This document shows positions 52,335-60,118 of a stretch of DNA of 64,000 nt, piece by piece. The stretch comes from Parahaliea mediterranea (GTDB lineage: Bacteria; Pseudomonadota; Gammaproteobacteria; Pseudomonadales; Halieaceae). The notes under the pieces were generated by a model. The model searched no databases, was not told the origin of the DNA, and saw only the letters and a program-made list of their open reading frames with translations. The stretch's first letter is position 1. Every line of letters begins with the position of its first letter. The translations under genes were made by a program, and so were the position numbers. The stretch covers positions 310,001-374,000 of the forward strand of contig NZ_JAFKCZ010000006.1 of NCBI RefSeq assembly GCF_017255185.1. The letters run 5' to 3'.

Positions 52335-53126
52335 ATGCTCACCGAACAAATACGCGGCGAAATCGCCAGCGGCATCTACCGCTGCTTTCAGCAGGGCGGG
52401 CAGCTTCCCCTGCTGAACACCACCTATCCGGATATGGAGATGGAAGACGCCTACCGGATACAGGAGCGGGTCGTCGGTTTCTTCAAGGATGCCGGGCGCA
52501 GGGTAAAAGGCTACAAGATCGGCTTGACCTCCAAGGCCATGCAGGAAATGGCCGGCACCAGCGAACCCGACTACAGCGCCATTCTGGACCACATGTTCCT
52601 GCCGGAAAGCAGTTCGACCCCACGGGCGGATTGGGCCAGCCCGCTGGTGGAAATCGAAATGGCCTTCGTCATGAAGCACAGGCTGTCCGGGCCCGGTGTC
52701 AATGTGGCGGAGGTAATACGCGCCACGGACTTCGTGTTGCCCGCCATCGAAATCGTCGACTTCCGGGTAGCGCCGGGGCCGGGCATGGATGTCAGGGACA
52801 CCATCGCCGACCTCGCGGCGGTGGGGGGCGTGGTGCTCGGCGGCAACCCGCGAAAACTCGAGGATATCGACATCCGCAGCGTGCGCGGCGACCTGCTCAT
52901 CAACGATGTGCCCCGGGAGTCCGGCTGTGCCGCCGAGGTGCTGGGGAACCCGTTGACCGCCGTCGCCTGGCTGGCAAACAAACTGGCCGATTTCGACATC
53001 ACCTTCGAGCCCGGCGACGTGATCCTGTCCGGCTCGTTCCTGCGCGCGCTGCCGGTCGAGGCCGGCGACGACGTGGTGGCGCGGTTCGACAACGGTTTCG
53101 GCGACATCCGCCTGTCTTTCACCTGA
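52335..53126 (+). CDS. 2-oxo-hepta-3-ene-1,7-dioate hydratase-like protein
   Basis: A 263-residue member of the 2-keto-4-pentenoate hydratase family. GYKIGLTSKAMQEMAG, EIEMAFVM and LPAIEIVDFRV hold the acidic metal ligands, and GDVILSGSFLRA is the conserved C-terminal strand. The next gene is an HpaI-type aldolase; in homoprotocatechuate degradation the same two activities (HpaH and HpaI) are the last steps. No ring-cleaving dioxygenase or isomerase is nearby, so the substrate may differ. The start has a strong AAGGAGG. Confidence 0.88.
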   Translation: MLTEQIRGEIASGIYRCFQQGGQLPLLNTTYPDMEMEDAYRIQERVVGFFKDAGRRVKGYKIGLTSKAMQEMAGTSEPDYSAILDHMFLPESSSTPRADWASPLVEIEMAFVMKHRLSGPGVNVAEVIRATDFVLPAIEIVDFRVAPGPGMDVRDTIADLAAVGGVVLGGNPRKLEDIDIRSVRGDLLINDVPRESGCAAEVLGNPLTAVAWLANKLADFDITFEPGDVILSGSFLRALPVEAGDDVVARFDNGFGDIRLSFT

Positions 53127-53157
53127 CTCACGCAGCTCGCGCGGGAGACCACGCTTT

Positions 53158-53955
53158 ATGAAAAACCTCGCCCTCGACAAATGGCGCAACGGAGAGGCGT
53201 CAACTGGCGCCTGGTCCAATCTGCCCGACATCCATATCGCCGAAACCCTCTGCCGCATGCCCATCGACTGGATCTGCTTTGACCTGCAGCACGGCCTGAT
53301 GGACTACTCGGACCTGCTGCGGCTGCTGCCGGCCGTCTGCGGGCTCCCGGTCACGCCGCTGGTGCGCGTGGCGGCCAACCAGCCCGACCAGATCGGCCGG
53401 GCGCTCGATGCCGGGGCACACGGGGTCATTGTCCCCATGGTCAACTCCGCCGGGGACGCGCTCGCCGCCGCCAGGGCCTGCCGCTACCCGCCCCTGGGTT
53501 GCCGCTCCTGCGGCCCCATGCGTGACGCCATGCTCGAGGGATTCGAATACCTGGCCACGGCCAACGGCGAAATCGCCTGCATTGCGATGATCGAGACCGA
53601 GGAGGGTCTGGCCAATGTCAAGGACATCGCCGCCACGCCGGGCATCGACGGCCTTTTTGTCGGCCCCATGGACCTGTGCTACGGGCTGGGTATCGCCCCC
53701 GGCGATTTCGCATCGCCCCGTTTCAAGGATGGCGTGGCGCGTATTCTCGCGGCTTGCCGGAGCAACGGCATTGCCGCGGGCATGTTCGGCTACTCCGCGG
53801 AGATGGCCGCGAGCAGCTTCGAACAGGGTTTCGACTTTGCCTCGGCGGGTACCGACATCAGTTTCCTGCGCACCGGCGCCGAGCAGGCCATCGCCACGGC
53901 GCGCAAAGGGCTGGCCGGGGCGCCGGACGAGGAAAGCAAGCAGTCCGTGTACTAG
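53158..53955 (+). CDS. HpcH/HpaI-family aldolase
   Basis: A 265-residue class II pyruvate aldolase. WICFDLQHGLMDYS, LDAGAHGVIVPMVNSA, CIAMIETEEGL (metal-binding Glu) and LFVGPMDLCYGLG (metal-binding Asp) match 4-hydroxy-2-oxoheptanedioate aldolase (HpaI) and trans-isomers. It splits a 4-hydroxy-2-oxo acid to pyruvate and an aldehyde, here the likely product of the hydratase encoded 31 bases upstream. The released aldehyde could be reduced or oxidised; a PQQ dehydrogenase gene follows. Confidence 0.9.
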   Translation: MKNLALDKWRNGEASTGAWSNLPDIHIAETLCRMPIDWICFDLQHGLMDYSDLLRLLPAVCGLPVTPLVRVAANQPDQIGRALDAGAHGVIVPMVNSAGDALAAARACRYPPLGCRSCGPMRDAMLEGFEYLATANGEIACIAMIETEEGLANVKDIAATPGIDGLFVGPMDLCYGLGIAPGDFASPRFKDGVARILAACRSNGIAAGMFGYSAEMAASSFEQGFDFASAGTDISFLRTGAEQAIATARKGLAGAPDEESKQSVY

Positions 53956-54012
53956 ACTGAGTCGACCCCAGGCGGGCAATTTTCACTGACGATCGAACGG
54001 CTGATTAAAATA

Positions 54013-56154
54013 ATGAACGTACCCATCTATCGCACCCTGCTACTGCTGTTGGCGCTGGGCATTGCACCCGGCGCTCTTGCGAAACCCATCACCGGCAAGC
54101 GTATCGTCGCCGCGGACGCCGAGCCCGGTAACTGGATGAGCCACGGACGTACCTACGGCGAGGAGCGCTATTCTCCCCTGTCCCAGGTCAACGACAGCAA
54201 CGCGTCCGAGCTCGGCCTCGCCTGGGACTACAAATACGAGCTCGACCGGGTTGTCGAAGCGACACCGATTGTCGTCGATGGCGTCATGTACACCACGGGC
54301 GCCTACAGTATGGTGTACGCGCTGGATGCGACGACGGGCGAGGAGCTCTGGCGTTACGATCCCAAGGTATGGCGGGGCATCCAGGGCCGCGGCTGCTGTG
54401 ACGCCGCCAACCGGGGCGTGGCGGTGTGGGGCGACAAGGTCTTTATCGGGGTGTACGACGGTCGCCTGGAGGCGCTCGACGCCGCCACGGGGGAACTGGA
54501 GTGGTCGGTCAACACCCTGATCGCCCCGGATCGCAACTATACGATCACCGGCGCGCCCCGCGTGGTCAAGGGCAAGGTCATCATTGGCAACGGCGGCGCC
54601 GAATTCGGGGTAAGAGGCTACGTGACCGCCTACGACGCCGAAACCGGCGAGCAGGCCTGGCGTTTCTTCACCGTGCCCGGCGACCCGGCCAAGGGCGATG
54701 AAACCGGGACCATCACCATGATTCGCAAGACCTGGCACGGCGACCAGTACTGGAAACAGGGCGGCGGCGGCACGGTCTGGGATTCCATGGCCTACGACCC
54801 GGAACTGGACCTGCTCTATATCGGCGTTGGCAACGCCTCTTACTGGAATCCCGAACTGCGCACCGCCGGCAAGGGCGACAACCTGTTCGTCTCTTCCATC
54901 GTGGCCCTGAGGCCCGGGGACGGCGAATACGTGTGGCACTACCAGACGACACCGGGCGATGCATGGGACTATACCGCCACCCAGCACATCATAGTTACCA
55001 CGCTACCTATCGGCGGCAAACCGCGCCGCGTAGTCATGCAGGCACCCAAGAACGGCTTCTTCTATGTACTGGACGCCGCCACCGGTGAGTTTCTGTCCGC
55101 CGAAAAGTTCGGCGAGGTCAACTGGGCCAGGAAGATCGATCCGGAGACCGGCCGCCCCATTGTAAACTGGGAGGTGGCGGACTACTGGACGACGGACGAG
55201 CCCCGGATCATCTTCCCCGGGTCCCAGGGCGCCCACAACTGGTATCCGATGAGCTACAACCCTGAAACCGGGCTGGTCTACATCCCGCAACAGGTAACCA
55301 TGGAGTACTTCGAGCCACTCGAAGAAGCACCGCCCACCCGCCCCGGCGTGCCCAATCTCGGCCTGGTGGTGCCCAAAGTGCCGGAAACACTCGAGGCCAT
55401 TGAGCAGCTCGCCGAGGTCTACCGCGGCAAGCTGCTGGCATGGGACCCTGTCGAGCAAGAAGAGCGCTGGAGCCAACCCTACGAACATATCGCCAACGGC
55501 GGCACGCTGACTACCGCCGGGAACCTGGTATTCCAGGGTACGGCGGATGGCAGGATCCTGGCCTATGCGGCGGACAGTGGTGACAAATTGTGGGAACAGG
55601 CCGTTTCCAGTGGCGTGGTCGCCGCGCCCATCACCTACCGGGTGGATGGCGTGCAATACGTGGCCTTCAACGTGGGCTGGGGCGGCGCCTTCCCGATCAC
55701 TTTTGGCGCGCTGGCCCACCGGACACGGGTAGTCCCCGACTCAAGGCTCTACGTGTTCAAGCTGGGCGGGAAGGCGCCAATGCCGCCGGTGCGTCGGCGT
55801 GAAATCACCCTGCCCTCGCCGCCGCCACTGAACGCCGATGCGGACACACTTGCCGAGGGCGAGGACCTGTTCGCCAAACACTGCGGCGTATGCCATGGCC
55901 TGTCGGCGATCAGCGCGGATATCATACCCGACCTGCGCTATCTCTCGCAGGACAGCCACGACGAGTTCCTGCCCATCATTTACGGCCTGCGCGCCAACAG
56001 GGGAATGCCGGCCTTTGCCGGCATCCTCGAACCGGAACAGGTGGAAAGCATACGCCAGTACATCATCCAGCGCAGTCACCACTGGCGCGAGCAGCTCATT
56101 GAGCGACAGAAGGCCGGCGCCGACTACAATGGCATTCGGCAGAGCGAACGATAG
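54013..56154 (+). CDS. PQQ-dependent dehydrogenase with cytochrome c domain
   Basis: A 713-residue periplasmic quinohemoprotein. A signal peptide (about 1-23, ending GALA) precedes an eight-bladed propeller with the vicinal disulfide Cys128-Cys129 (GRGCCDAAN) and AWDYTATQHI with the presumed catalytic Asp. The C-terminal cytochrome c domain has Cys624-Cys627-His628 (CGVCHG). It oxidises an alcohol or aldehyde and passes electrons to the respiratory chain. The PQQ biosynthesis genes are not in the window. It may be co-transcribed with the aldolase 57 bases upstream. No good ribosome-binding site was seen. Confidence 0.93.
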   Translation: MNVPIYRTLLLLLALGIAPGALAKPITGKRIVAADAEPGNWMSHGRTYGEERYSPLSQVNDSNASELGLAWDYKYELDRVVEATPIVVDGVMYTTGAYSMVYALDATTGEELWRYDPKVWRGIQGRGCCDAANRGVAVWGDKVFIGVYDGRLEALDAATGELEWSVNTLIAPDRNYTITGAPRVVKGKVIIGNGGAEFGVRGYVTAYDAETGEQAWRFFTVPGDPAKGDETGTITMIRKTWHGDQYWKQGGGGTVWDSMAYDPELDLLYIGVGNASYWNPELRTAGKGDNLFVSSIVALRPGDGEYVWHYQTTPGDAWDYTATQHIIVTTLPIGGKPRRVVMQAPKNGFFYVLDAATGEFLSAEKFGEVNWARKIDPETGRPIVNWEVADYWTTDEPRIIFPGSQGAHNWYPMSYNPETGLVYIPQQVTMEYFEPLEEAPPTRPGVPNLGLVVPKVPETLEAIEQLAEVYRGKLLAWDPVEQEERWSQPYEHIANGGTLTTAGNLVFQGTADGRILAYAADSGDKLWEQAVSSGVVAAPITYRVDGVQYVAFNVGWGGAFPITFGALAHRTRVVPDSRLYVFKLGGKAPMPPVRRREITLPSPPPLNADADTLAEGEDLFAKHCGVCHGLSAISADIIPDLRYLSQDSHDEFLPIIYGLRANRGMPAFAGILEPEQVESIRQYIIQRSHHWREQLIERQKAGADYNGIRQSER

Positions 56155-56168
56155 TCGCGCGCCCGCAA

Positions 56169-56234
56169 CCGGCCTCGGGCCGGCTGGCCAGAGCCTGCTC
56201 CGCCAATCCGCGGCATTGCTTGCACATGCCGCGG
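56169..56234. terminator. paired hairpins between convergent genes
   Basis: Two hairpins lie after the PQQ dehydrogenase: CCGGCC-TCG-GGCCGG (56169-56183) and CCGCGGCAT (56208-56216) with ATGCCGCGG (56226-56234). The second is followed by CCTTTCCCGTTT on the plus strand. Together they likely end the PQQ transcript and perhaps that of the convergent Crp/Fnr gene. Confidence 0.55.
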
Positions 56235-56244
56235 CCTTTCCCGT

Positions 56245-56970
56245 TTATGTCTCCTCCTGGCGCTTCCCGTATGTGGCGGTGATCTGCTCCATGCCGGTCA
56301 GGTATTCATAGCCTTGCTCCAGGGAAGCGAGGTCGGTCACATAGATCCGACCGTATTCCAGGGTCAGCACACCGGCGCGTTTCAGTACCTGAAGCTCTTT
56401 GTTGATGCTCTGCCGCGTTGCCCCCAGCATGCAGCCCAGGTCTTCCTGCGAAAGTTTGATATAGAGCCGCCCCTCGCCCTCGTTGCAACCGTGGGTGTAG
56501 GCGAGCCGAAGCACCGCCCTCGCCACCCGCTGGTGTAGCGACAGGCTGATTTCCTCGTGCAGGGCGTACAGCGCGCGCAGGCGGCGGCAGAGTGTGAGAA
56601 GCAAAAGATCCTTCAACTCCGGAAACTGCAACGTGAGCTCTTCGAAGTGCTTTCTTGAGAGCACCCTCAACACGGAGTCCCTGGAGGCAATGGCATAACT
56701 CACCCGCGGCAAGTTGTCGACCATACCCATTTCACCGATGCAGTCCCCCGCCTGGAACTCGGCGGTGACGACTTCCCTGCCCTCCTCGGTAACATTGCAA
56801 AGCCGGACAGCGCCCTCCACGAGCTGGTATACCTCGTTCGATTCATCGCCCTGCCGATACACCGGCGAGCCAGCGGCAACGGATATCAATGTACTCAGGC
56901 GCTCGAACGCCTCCCTGCCCTCGGCGGGAAGCCCGCTGACGAAATCGTGCATCTGGGGAATAATGCGCAC
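56245..56970 (-). CDS. Crp/Fnr-family regulator
   Basis: A 241-residue regulator with a cyclic-nucleotide-binding-like beta-roll (FQAGDCIGEMGMVDNLPRVS near residue 75) and a winged-helix domain around LSQEDLGCMLGATRQSINKE. There are no clustered cysteines of the Fnr iron-sulfur type. The start is a GTG at 56970 with AGGAG 8 bases upstream; frames open beyond it are not conserved. It is convergent with the PQQ dehydrogenase and may respond to nutritional or redox state. Targets are unknown. Confidence 0.9.
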   Translation of the reverse strand: MRIIPQMHDFVSGLPAEGREAFERLSTLISVAAGSPVYRQGDESNEVYQLVEGAVRLCNVTEEGREVVTAEFQAGDCIGEMGMVDNLPRVSYAIASRDSVLRVLSRKHFEELTLQFPELKDLLLLTLCRRLRALYALHEEISLSLHQRVARAVLRLAYTHGCNEGEGRLYIKLSQEDLGCMLGATRQSINKELQVLKRAGVLTLEYGRIYVTDLASLEQGYEYLTGMEQITATYGKRQEET

Positions 56971-57215
56971 AACAGGATCTCCTGCACTGTGTAATTTATT
57001 GTCGATAAACCGACATAAAATCACCGGCTCCCTTATCATACTCGCTGACCTGCGATTTATCAGCATGACGCTGCCAGGCCAAAGCTCGAGGCCGACGTCT
57101 GTTCAGCCGAGCATCGCGGCCGGAAATCGCGCAAAGAAGGCGGGGGCGCTGGAGTGGCGTGGCGAGGCGAACCGGCATTACCCGCTGCGTGCCATGCCTT
57201 GAACCCGGAGATCAT

Positions 57216-57950
57216 ATGAGCGGTGCAGGTCGATCAAAACGTGCCAGACTGGATCGGTTTATTAGCCAGCAGGTCGGTATCAATCGACGGGACGTCCGCA
57301 CACTGCTCGCCCGCGGCCGTATCGTTGTTGACGGAGAGCCGGCCCGTGCAATTAACCAGGTGATCAATCAGTTTACCTGCGTCACCCTTGACGGGCAGGT
57401 ATTGCAGGATAAAACACCAATCTACCTGATGATGAACAAACCCGCGGGCGTGATCAGCGCCACACGGGATCCGCAACACCGCACTGTGGTTGAACTGCTG
57501 GGTGAAAATAGTGCCGCGGAATTGCACATTGCCGGCCGCCTGGACCTTAATTCCACCGGGTTGCTCCTTTTGACCAATGACGGTCGCTGGTCCCGTTGGC
57601 TATCGTCGCCCGAGCAACGCATCACCAAGCGATACCGCGTAGTCGTCGCCAATCCATTAACAACCGAGTACATCGACGCTTTTGCCCAGGGAATGTACTT
57701 CAGCTTTGAGGGCATCACCACGCGACCGGCAGCCCTTAGAATCCTGTCGGACTTCGAGGCGGAAGTTGAGTTGACCGAGGGCCGGTACCACCAGATCAAG
57801 CGTATGTTCGGCCGGTTTCGAAACCGGGTGTTGAAACTGCATCGCGTGGCGATTGGCGACGTGGAATTGGATAGGACCCTCGCCCCCGGCCAGAGTCGGG
57901 GACTGTGCGCCCGGGAGCTGGCGTTGCTGAATGGGGCTAACGCGCCATGA
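57216..57950 (+). CDS. RsuA/RluB/E/F-type pseudouridine synthase
   Basis: A 244-residue rRNA pseudouridine synthase: an S4-like N-terminus (RLDRFISQQVGINRRDVRTL), then the catalytic domain with the motif GRLDLNSTGLLLLTNDG containing the nucleophilic Asp, followed by KRYRVVVAN and GRYHQIKRMF. The last strongly conserved RYHQIRRM-type segment is typical of this group. CGGAG precedes the ATG at 57216. It is a housekeeping-type RNA modification enzyme, without evident link to its neighbours. Which uridine it modifies cannot be decided. Confidence 0.92.
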   Translation: MSGAGRSKRARLDRFISQQVGINRRDVRTLLARGRIVVDGEPARAINQVINQFTCVTLDGQVLQDKTPIYLMMNKPAGVISATRDPQHRTVVELLGENSAAELHIAGRLDLNSTGLLLLTNDGRWSRWLSSPEQRITKRYRVVVANPLTTEYIDAFAQGMYFSFEGITTRPAALRILSDFEAEVELTEGRYHQIKRMFGRFRNRVLKLHRVAIGDVELDRTLAPGQSRGLCARELALLNGANAP

Positions 57951-58033
57951 GGCGAAACGGATAGCATCACCGCTGTTTTCTGAATAGCCCACAAAGGAGC
58001 CAGCCGGCAAGCCAGGTCAAGCCCAGGGCTACA

Positions 58034-58071
58034 TTGACCGCTATTTAGGTTATGTTATATCATTATATAAC
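58034..58071 (+). promoter_or_regulatory. promoter overlapped by AT-rich palindrome
   Basis: TTGACC (58034-58039) and TATCAT (58058-58063), 18 bases apart, look like a sigma-70 promoter. A perfect 7-base inverted repeat, GTTATAT (58054-58060) and ATATAAC (58065-58071), covers the -10. Its half-sites resemble the GTTATA/TATAAC core of Zur operators but with wider spacing, so metal-dependent repression is possible and not proven. A leader of about 100 bases follows to the receptor ATG. Confidence 0.6.
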
Positions 58072-58177
58072 TTTGTGGCCGTTCGTAGCCCCAGTCCTTC
58101 TGCGGGCGGCGGCAAGCAACGCCTTTAACGACAATACCAACCCTCAATACGGTTCAAGTTTCCCTACAGGCCTCGCT

Positions 58178-60106
58178 ATGAAACCCACTTCAGCTACTTT
58201 GTTTTCCGTGGCGGCACTGCCCGTGCTGACAATGGCCGCTCAAGCAGCGGAAATAGACTATTCGCGCCTCGAGACCATTGTGGTAACCGCGAGTCGACAT
58301 GAAACCCGCCTGCTCGACGCTCCCGCGAGTATCAGTGTCGTGACCGGAGAAGAGCTCAGAATGCGCAACGCCGACGATCTGGCCGACGCACTAAGTTCTG
58401 AAGTGGGACTCAATATCAATTCCGTGGGACAGACCCGGCAGGGTATCAGTATTCGCGGCATGCCCGTTGAACACACCCTGTACCTGATCGACGGCCGCCG
58501 AATCAGCTCCAGTAACAGTGTTGTCGCGCACTCGGACTACGAGCTCAGCTGGCTTCCCGACTCGGCCATCGAGCGGGTCGAAGTGGTCCGCGGCCCCATG
58601 TCTTCACTGTATGGCGCGGATGCCCTCGGGGGTGTTATCAACGTGATCACCCGCAAACCCGGCACTGAATTCATCGCCGAGCTGAACAGCACCGCAACCC
58701 GGCTGGAGGGCTCTGCGGGGGGCGACAGCAACAAAACCTCGATTTATCTCAGCGGCCCTCTTGCCGGCGAAACCCTGGGCTTCAATCTCTCCGCTCAAAC
58801 CTTCAACCGTGACAATCTGGAAGACATCGACAACCCTGGATCGTCGGAAATCGAAGAGCGCGACTCCAAGGCCGCCAAAGGCACTCTCTACTGGAGCCCC
58901 GCCGAAGGTCACGACCTGAACGCCAGTTACGGTTTCAACGATGATGAAAGGGACAGGGATGTTGCCACATCGCGCAGCAGCTACCGTTCCAGCGACGAAA
59001 TTGACCGCCGGCAGGCTTCCCTGAGCTACCGCGGCCAGTGGGAGCAAAGCCACGCCGTGGTCAACGCCTACTACTCCGAACTGGAAGTGGTCAACCAGCG
59101 CACCAATGGCGTTGAGGCCACCCGCCCGCGCACCATAACCGACGAGGTGGTCGACGGACACTGGGCCACGAAAATTGGCAGTCAACACCTGCTCACCCTG
59201 GGCGGCCAGATCCGGGAAGAAACACTGGAAGACACCCTCGTCAGTGCCAACGCTGAAGCCTCCGCCACCCACAAAGGACTTTTCGTACAGGATGAGTGGA
59301 AGCCAACAGAAGCACTGCAGCTGGTCGCCGGCGTGGGCGTCGACAACCATGAAGAGTACGGCAGCGAATTCAACCCCCGCCTGTATGCGGTGTACGACCT
59401 CACTGCGGCGTGGGCGCTGAAAGGCGGCTACGGAGAAGGTTTCCGCGCGCCCTCCCTGACCGAGCTTTCACCCGGTTATGAAGTACTGGCCGCCGGCGGC
59501 CGCTTCTGGGTGGATGGCAACCCCGACCTGGAGCCGGAGCGCTCCTCGAGCTACGAGCTCGGGCTGGACTACAACAACACCCACTGGTTCGCGTCACTGC
59601 GCGTGTTCGAAAACCAGCTCGAAGACCTGGTGCAGTCCGTCTGCTACACGAACTGCGGGCAACGGGGTATCGAACGCCGGGCCTATCAGAACCTAGCAGA
59701 ATCGAACATTCTGGGTGCCGAAATATCGCTACAGGGCGACCTGGTGGAATCACTGAGTTTTGCCGTTAACTACACCTATCTGGACACCGAGGACGAAGAA
59801 ACAGGCGAAGACCTGCAGGATCGTCCCGAGTACATGACACGCCTCAACCTGAACTGGCGGCCACTGGCCAATACCCAGGTGCGCTGGCGTTCAGAGTTGA
59901 ACGGCAAGCAATACGCCGGCGGTGGCGAATACATGCCAAGCTATGATCTGCACCACCTGGACGTAGCTGTCGACGTCGGCAGGTATCTCACCCTGTATCT
60001 GGGTGTTGAGAATATCTTCGATGAGCGCCTGGCTGACGAATCCGATCTGTATTCACTGGCGGAGCCCGGGCGCGAATTCCGACTCGGCTTCACTGCCGCA
60101 CTCTAG
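58178..60106 (+). CDS. TonB-dependent receptor, BtuB-like
   Basis: A 642-residue outer-membrane receptor. A signal peptide (about 1-23) is followed by a TonB box LETIVVTASRHE, a plug with VEVVRGPMSSLYGADALGGV, and a barrel with the C-terminal PGREFRLGFTAAL. Length and plug resemble BtuB/CirA-type receptors for cobalamin or metal chelates, not the 850-residue receptor at 27750. The start ATG 58178 is where the signal peptide begins; earlier starts do not fit. Only 12 bases separate it from the CobN-like gene, so both should be one operon. A cobalamin riboswitch was not found upstream. Confidence 0.93.
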   Translation: MKPTSATLFSVAALPVLTMAAQAAEIDYSRLETIVVTASRHETRLLDAPASISVVTGEELRMRNADDLADALSSEVGLNINSVGQTRQGISIRGMPVEHTLYLIDGRRISSSNSVVAHSDYELSWLPDSAIERVEVVRGPMSSLYGADALGGVINVITRKPGTEFIAELNSTATRLEGSAGGDSNKTSIYLSGPLAGETLGFNLSAQTFNRDNLEDIDNPGSSEIEERDSKAAKGTLYWSPAEGHDLNASYGFNDDERDRDVATSRSSYRSSDEIDRRQASLSYRGQWEQSHAVVNAYYSELEVVNQRTNGVEATRPRTITDEVVDGHWATKIGSQHLLTLGGQIREETLEDTLVSANAEASATHKGLFVQDEWKPTEALQLVAGVGVDNHEEYGSEFNPRLYAVYDLTAAWALKGGYGEGFRAPSLTELSPGYEVLAAGGRFWVDGNPDLEPERSSSYELGLDYNNTHWFASLRVFENQLEDLVQSVCYTNCGQRGIERRAYQNLAESNILGAEISLQGDLVESLSFAVNYTYLDTEDEETGEDLQDRPEYMTRLNLNWRPLANTQVRWRSELNGKQYAGGGEYMPSYDLHHLDVAVDVGRYLTLYLGVENIFDERLADESDLYSLAEPGREFRLGFTAAL

Positions 60107-60118
60107 GGCGATACGGTA

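Noticed and set aside
54040-54987. Minus-strand frame of 315 codons within the PQQ dehydrogenase
   Set aside because: Antisense shadow of a strongly conserved gene in GC-rich DNA.
57951-58177. Cobalamin riboswitch before the BtuB-like receptor
   Set aside because: I looked for a B12 box and the surrounding conserved elements and found none; a palindrome over the promoter is the only regulatory element seen.
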